A stretch of 64,000 bases of DNA. It comes from Usnea hakonensis. Its lineage: Eukaryota > Ascomycota > Lecanoromycetes > Lecanorales > Parmeliaceae. The position numbers and the translations under genes are program-made. The stretch is taken from assembly GCA_013423325.1 (NCBI GenBank), contig BLJB01000249.1, positions 108,416 to 172,415 on the forward strand, written 5' to 3'. The notes beneath the pieces were generated by a model. That model saw only the letters and a program-made list of their open reading frames with translations, was not told the origin of the DNA and did no database searches. Within the stretch, counting starts at the first letter, position 1; each line of letters opens with the position of its first letter. Shown here in pieces: positions 59,070 to 64,000 of this stretch.

Positions 59070-60740
59070 TTATTGCCTTCGCGGTCTCACTCTATTCCTC
59101 ATACTCTGCAGAAAGGACCTTGACTCTTCTACCAATTCTCCTTCCTCCGGCTTTTCTATTCTCTCGTCTTGGCTGCTTTCGTGATTGATGAAGACGAAGG
59201 ATAAGAGAACAATGAAGGCTCCAATCCAGTAAGATACGCTCGAGGTCTGTGAGTATTCAATCATCTGACCAATCAAAGACAGTGGTATGGTCAGACTGAG
59301 GCCAACTGTGACTACCAAAGGTGAAGTGAGCATTATTGAATATGCCCAGCAAAGGTCCGAAATTAGAGAAGTCGCAGAATTAATCTAATCCTTTGTTTTA
59401 GTCAGATGCAGATCGATCTTGAGGGCCACTCACCAACACGATTGCCAAGATTCGCCTTGTAGGTGGCAATTCAAATGTCTCAATGCCGCTAAAATGAAGA
59501 ATGAAGAAGCCCGGTAATAGTGTGATGAAGTTGAAAAGGCCGACGAAGCCAAAGAACATTGGCATGTCAACTTTTGACTCATCCCCAATTCTTTTCTTCA
59601 TGAGGGTGGAGTAGAGACCATACATTACAGCACTGGTGAAAGCGAGAACGTCACCAACGGCGATCTCTTTGTGAGACTTGTGGGGAAAAGAACCCCGGTT
59701 GTTGTCTTGATTACCAGTTAGGTCGATGCTAGATATCAATATGATGCCGGCCAAAGAAGCGAGTACGCCGATAAGTTTCTTTACCGTAAATTTCTCTACG
59801 CTGAGCAATGCCCCAAATATCAAAGTCCAGATACCTATCTCAATTTGAGCATACGCGCAGAACTGCCAATAAAGAGAGATGCCATCTTACTGCCACTTGA
59901 TGTCAATATTGTCGAGCTAGCGACAGTAGTATATTCGAGGCATGCTGCCACGAAGTAGTTGGCCTGGGTTTCTCGTCAGGCATACCCTAGACAATCTTGA
60001 CGTAATTCACCTACTAGGAACTACCCAAGATTAGCCAAGTTTCATTGCAATATAGAAAGAACCTGCCCATAATATGCAAAATTCGAAGCTCAACTTCAGA
60101 GTCTCTCGAACGTTCAGACGCCCTTCTACGGGACTTCCCTTTGCCCCGGGGCTGTCCGATGGCTCTTCGATGAGTAACCGGCTAGACGGTGACCTGCTTG
60201 CTTCCCTATTGCCTCCCTGATCGTCAGGCTTGGCAGAGGCTTGCTCCTCCTCTGCAACGACAGGCACATAGTGGGTGGACCGATTTTGTCCACGGACAGC
60301 ACCCTTTATAGAACCCCCACTAGCCCAGAGCCGCCTGCCAGCAACTAGTAGCAGCAAGACAGAGAAGAAAGATGAGTTGACGTAGGTGACAAAGTATGGT
60401 TTGGAGTAGCTATCGTCCGCGAAAATAGTCTGCAGGTGAGTTTTTTAGTATGTATCGGGCATCTGTGAAAACCATCCACCAGGGAACGTACACTTGCTAG
60501 GAAATTTGACGCCGTCCATAAGACTACCGTGGCCAGCAGCAGTATGATCCCAATTGTATGCCGCCAAACGCGACGATCCGGTCTCTGGTGCGACGGCGGT
60601 CTCCTGCCAGAGGATCTTCGAGAACTTAGAGACAGTGAGGAATCCATAGGTCCTTCACCTGCATGCGAGTCTTCCATATGTGAGGTTGATGCAGGCAAGA
60701 CAAAATCGTCAGATGTGCGAGGTGTGAGAGTTCGACTCAT
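59070..60740 (-). CDS. EamA/SLC35F-type membrane transporter
   Basis: Ten-span drug/metabolite-superfamily protein, probably of the vacuolar or endomembrane system (relatives: yeast Thi74, animal SLC35F5); substrate unknown. Starts at the Met at 60740 (MSRTLTPRTSDDFVLPAS). First exon 60492-60740; the second begins at 60429; the last is 59070-59384. Blocks: GIILLLATVVLWTASNFLAS, YSKPYFVTYVNSSFFSVLLL, ANYFVAACLEYTTVASSTIL, SIWTLIFGALLSVEKFTVKK, GVLASLAGIILISSIDLTG, MFFGFVGLFNFITLLPGFFI, SLISDLCWAYSIMLTSPLVV. The junction at about 59970-60066 is uncertain: donor GTTCTT with acceptor GACGAG keeps frame but adds about three residues against the family pattern. Confidence 0.82.
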
Positions 60741-61248
60741 AGCTGGTACCGCATTCTCCAAGATGGATCTTGCTTGCTAATGGTGTGCATCGGGAATCTC
60801 AAGCCTCGTGCCCTTTCTTCGAGGAGTTCGATGAAGAACCACTCCCGATGGACTGCAACCTCACGAGCTCGACTGTCGCCTACAGCTCTGGCAAGGTACT
60901 CCTGACAGGGCTGATAAGAAAGCCCCGGGGTAGTAAATTGTATGCTATGAGCAATTCTAGGCGTCAGCTATTGGAGAGTATAAAAAATATATCAAAGAGC
61001 TAAAGTCAAGTAGAGCTAACCGATTACGTCTTCGGCCCGACTCTTGTTGCGGGTGAGTATAAGTAAGGGAGTATAACTTCAATAAGTACTCACTCTCCTT
61101 GTTCGCGACGTGACTATGTTCGTGAGTTTCTCTCTTTGTGCTCTTAGTCTATCATGAAGACTCGTTAGTTGATTGCATTTGCTATTAAATCACACTCATT
61201 CTCGATCAATGCAGTATTCATAGAATAGAGCATAATTTGGCAACAACC
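60741..61248. promoter_or_regulatory. divergent promoter, transporter / DOT1
   Basis: 508 bases between start codons; a 77-codon plus-strand frame (60770-61003) has no family signature. Nothing else recognised. Confidence 0.5.
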
Positions 61249-62786
61249 ATGGGCTTCTTCGATAGCATTCAGAAGCCCGGCTTTGCAGCGGCCAAGGGCA
61301 AAAATATTCAAATCAAACAGGAAATCGTGAAGACGGTTTTAAATCCTCAAAAGACGTTCGTTCCGTTCCCACAACAATCAAAAAAATCCTTTCTACCTGA
61401 TAAAAAGCCCACGAAGCCGGATAGTCAGACTGCCAAACCATCTCCCAAAGCTCGAGCCCAGAACCCTCGGAAACGCCTGGCTTCAACCCCACAACGTCTT
61501 GAATCTGATAGCGACGATGACGTATCTGATCAAGATTTTGGCAATGCAAGAAAACGAGCTCGACGAATCAGTCATGTGGAGCCCGATCCAAAACGGCAAA
61601 TCCGTAGTAGGAAGGCCTTCTCGGAGGAGGATGGTGGGGTCTTTCCGATGGTTCATGCTGTAGACGTCGCCTCTTTGAGTAACCCCACCAAATACAAAGC
61701 GGCCTTTCCGAACGATGCGCAGGCTATCGAGATTCACTTGCAGTACCCGTCTGCTTCTCAGAGCGAGAAGTATGCTTTCCATTGACGTATCCTGAAGGGA
61801 ATGTAGCTGATCACCGCAGATATGAGACGGTTGTGCCTATCTTTAATGACGACTTTAAAGCTCTGGAAGACATTAGAGAAGTTATGGAGATCATCATCAG
61901 CAACTACCTACCAAGCGCTGAAGCAGCAAGAATGCAAAATGACAGTACGGGATTGATTCGGCGACTCAAGCGAGCCACAGAGAGACGAGCAGGGACCGAG
62001 TACACGGACTTTGTGCAGGAGTGGAATGATACCTTGATTGATCTCAGAAAAGACGGGACTATATCGAAGACGATCGATGAGTGGAAAGGCGTCGATCTGA
62101 AATTGCTCGAGCGCATCTTGACACAAACGTACTCACGAACGGTTTCACCAAGGGTCCACACGTTGCGCCATTACCAGAATGGAACGGATAACGTCTACGG
62201 CGAGCTACTTCCTAAATTTATCTCCCTTATTCTCAAACAAGATGTCAAGATGAAGTCTGATCAGATATTTGTTGATCTCGGGTCTGGAGTTGGTAACTGC
62301 GTGCTTCAAGCCGCTTTGGAGGTTGGATGCGAAAGCTGGGGCTGTGAGATGATGGACAATGCCTGTGATCTTGCCGAGCTTCAGGAAAAAGAGTTTAATG
62401 CTCGCTGCCGATTATGGGGCCTATCCGCGGGTGATATTCACCTCGAACGAGGCGACTTTCTCAAGAATTCCGCGATCCTAAAGGTTCTTCAGAAAGCAGA
62501 CGTGATTCTAGTCAATAACCAGGCGTTCACTCCAAATCTTAACGAGGATCTGACGAATTTATTCCTAGACCTCAAAGAGGGAGCCAAGATTGTATCCCTT
62601 AAATCGTTCGTTCCACATGGGCATAAGATCACCTCCAAAAATCTGTCAGCTGCCTGCAATAGGCTTGAAGTCATCCAAAAAACCTATTTCTCGGCCTGCG
62701 TAAGTTGGACAGAAACAGCAGGCACCTACTATGTTTCGACGAAGGACAGCTCCAAGGTCCAAGCCTTTGCTGAAAAGAATATGTGA
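61249..62786 (+). CDS. DOT1: histone H3 lysine-79 methyltransferase
   Basis: Nucleosomal SAM-dependent methyltransferase for H3K79, acting in silencing and DNA-damage signalling. Exons 61249-61769 and 61820-62786; 495 residues. The N-terminus is Lys/Arg-rich (DNA binding, with a KKPTKP run and an acidic SDSDDD patch). The catalytic domain has VYGELLPKFISLILKQ, the SAM-binding DLGSGVGNCVLQAALEVG, SWGCEMMDNACDLAELQEKE, HLERGDFL and VNNQAFTPNLNEDLTNLFLD. The 50-base intron (GTATGC..CACCGCAG) joins QSEK to YETVVPIFNDDFKALED and removes what looks like a frameshift near 61770. Start at the first ATG of the frame. Confidence 0.95.
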
Positions 62787-62998
62787 AAGACACTCCAAAC
62801 AAAGGGATAAAACCATGTTCTGAATACAGCTGGAGGTATAGTCATTGTTTCAAAAGTTTAGCAGCGAAGCACTTGGTATCGCCTGGATCTCGAGTTTCGC
62901 AATTCGAGAGAAACCAGGGAACATGAGATTGCCGCATTAGATTGCAGCATCCTCACTCTGGAAACATAGTTGAGGCGCTCTCGACAAGCATATTGTTT

Positions 62999-63710
62999 TT
63001 AGGAAAATTTGGATTCATCGTTCATAGCATCAGCTTCCTGTCCCATTCGTGCCATCCACCGATCCACCAGCTCCTTGTTCTCACGTTTCAGCTTCTGAGA
63101 AGTCTCTTCGGCCATGTTGAGCTGGAGCGTTAAGGATACGGTCTCGTCGTGTACGTCCTGCTGTTCGATCAGAATACTTCGTGGATGCAGTATTGACTCG
63201 AACCTCTAGCAGCTTCGCCTTTCCTCTAAGCTCCTCGTCTCTGTCCCTCATCCCCGTACTCAAAATCGCTTTCTCCTTCGACAGCTCGCCAATAAGCTTG
63301 CTGTCCAATGAAGATTGGATTTTCAGCTTTTGTAACTCCTCTACAACGCTTTGGAGCCTGGTCTCCATCGCACCCCTACTTCTCTGGGCCTCGCTCAAGT
63401 CCTGCCGCACTTTTATTATCGCATCACCAGCGGTGGGACTGCCAGGTGCCGCTTTCTCTCGGCCTGCCTTGCGCTCCTTGAAATTTGTTGACGATCTTGG
63501 CTCTTCTTGCAACCCAGTGAGCTCTGCTGACGGAGCGACTTGGAGGGTAGCTGTTCGATCGGCTAGTTTAGCATCTATTGTACATTATCAGCTATCGACA
63601 TGAATATCAGGATGCATAGACGAACAGCTAGAAAATACGGCTTGATTTGCCTTCTCTTTCTTGTCTCTCTCTCGCAGTGCACTCAAGTAGTCATCGCGCC
63701 AGGAAGGCAT
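62999..63710 (-). CDS. ATG16: autophagy protein 16
   Basis: Coiled-coil dimer that binds Atg5-Atg12 and places Atg8 lipidation at the phagophore. Exons 63626-63710, 63204-63574 and 62999-63157; 204 residues. The N-terminal Atg5-binding helix MPSWRDDYLSALRERDKKEK is diagnostic; the coiled coil runs from about residue 75 (VRQDLSEAQRSRGAMETRLQ, SVVEELQKLKIQSSLDSKLI) to the conserved end NMAEETSQKLKRENKELVDR WMARMGQEAD (two adjoining parts). No WD40 domain, as usual in fungi. Tail-to-tail with DOT1. Confidence 0.94.
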
Positions 63711-64000
63711 GATTTTTCAGCTTCCTAAGATCGACATTACACTCTGAGAATTATGTGTAGTCTGGTGCATATTCAAAGTCTCCCTGACGTTTTCCAGATA
63801 CTTGATACTTGATACAAGTCCGTTGCTACTCAGTCAAAGTTCCATTGACTTTTACAGCTAATATTACAGAACAAATCAAAAAAGATAGGCCGAGTCTATT
63901 CGTACACCCCCTTCCCCTACGCGTACACCCCCCAAACCCCTAGGCGTACACCCCCGAGTCCCCTAGGCGTACACCCCCCCAAATCCGGTTAGCGGTATCC
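63711..64000. other. ATG16 upstream region and window edge
   Basis: Holds the ATG16 promoter up to about 63900 and then a C-rich tandem repeat. No coding sequence. Confidence 0.6.
63901..63983 (+). repeat. C-rich 21-23-base tandem repeat
   Basis: Four CGTACACCCCC units start at 63901, 63922, 63945 and 63968; the middle ones continue with three variable bases and CCCCTAGG. It approaches the window edge and may extend beyond it. Confidence 0.85.

Noticed and set aside
61770..61819. Apparent frameshift in DOT1 after QSEK.
   Set aside because: A 50-base intron (GTATGC to CCGCAG) gives QSEK-YETVVPIF in frame.

Overview
The window is nuclear DNA of a filamentous ascomycete (Pezizomycotina). The genes are spaced roughly 2 kb apart and broken by short introns of about 45-110 bases with GT..AG ends and CTRAC/CTGAC-like branch sites. 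The gene content is fungal: a samB/MUB1 MYND protein, a tigA-type PDI, a DUF3176 membrane protein, a GT15 mannosyltransferase and a DUF4604 protein. I cannot place it to class or genus. There is no prokaryotic element, CRISPR array, rRNA or convincing tRNA. All exon coordinates were worked out by hand from splice signals, reading frame and family conservation.

Layout, left to right. 1-10.4 kb: TAF14 (cut by the left edge), PHS1, a RING protein with SUMO-interaction-like motifs, PRP19 and a DUF4604 protein, all on the minus strand, then a GT15 alpha-mannosyltransferase on plus. 11.4-15.7 kb: a large intronless protein of unknown function with one membrane segment and a C-terminal HDEL, then a RanBP1/YRB1 protein. 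16.1-24.0 kb: a large P4-ATPase flippase (DNF3-like) and a homeobox transcription factor, followed by a 2.4-kb gene-free stretch. 26.5-31 kb: GEP4 and SMD3 share a 174-base divergent promoter; then come an adaptin-binding p34/IRC6-like protein and a DMA-type FHA-RING ubiquitin ligase. 31-39.7 kb: a sparser region with a DUF3176 membrane protein, a phosducin-like protein and three doubtful coding-like fragments. 39.7-46 kb: a G-protein beta subunit and samB/MUB1. 46.5-64 kb: a compact block of mostly divergent pairs: 2OG-Fe(II) oxygenase/MKT1, HSBP1/EBP2, an RFTS-like protein/PUS4 and an EamA-type transporter/DOT1. The PDI stands alone there, and ATG16 lies tail-to-tail with DOT1.

Most genes are housekeeping: transcription, splicing (PRP19, SmD3), ribosome and tRNA maturation (EBP2, PUS4), lipid and membrane biology (PHS1, GEP4, flippase), ER folding, heterotrimeric G-protein signalling (Gbeta and its chaperone-type phosducin-like protein lie about 3 kb apart), chromatin (DOT1, TAF14) and autophagy. 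Nothing looks like a secondary-metabolite cluster or a mobile element.

The most interesting items are the intronless HDEL-tailed membrane protein of unknown family; a nested (twin) intron candidate inside the oxygenase gene, which also has exons of 11 and 15 bases; a dispersed AGGTA/TACCT-type motif present in nearly every intergenic gap; a C-rich 23-base tandem repeat at the right edge; and coding-like fragments at about 31.0-31.4, 31.7-31.9 and 38.2-38.4 kb. Three apparent gene breaks (an in-frame stop and two frameshifts) were all resolved by finding short introns and are listed under rejected items.
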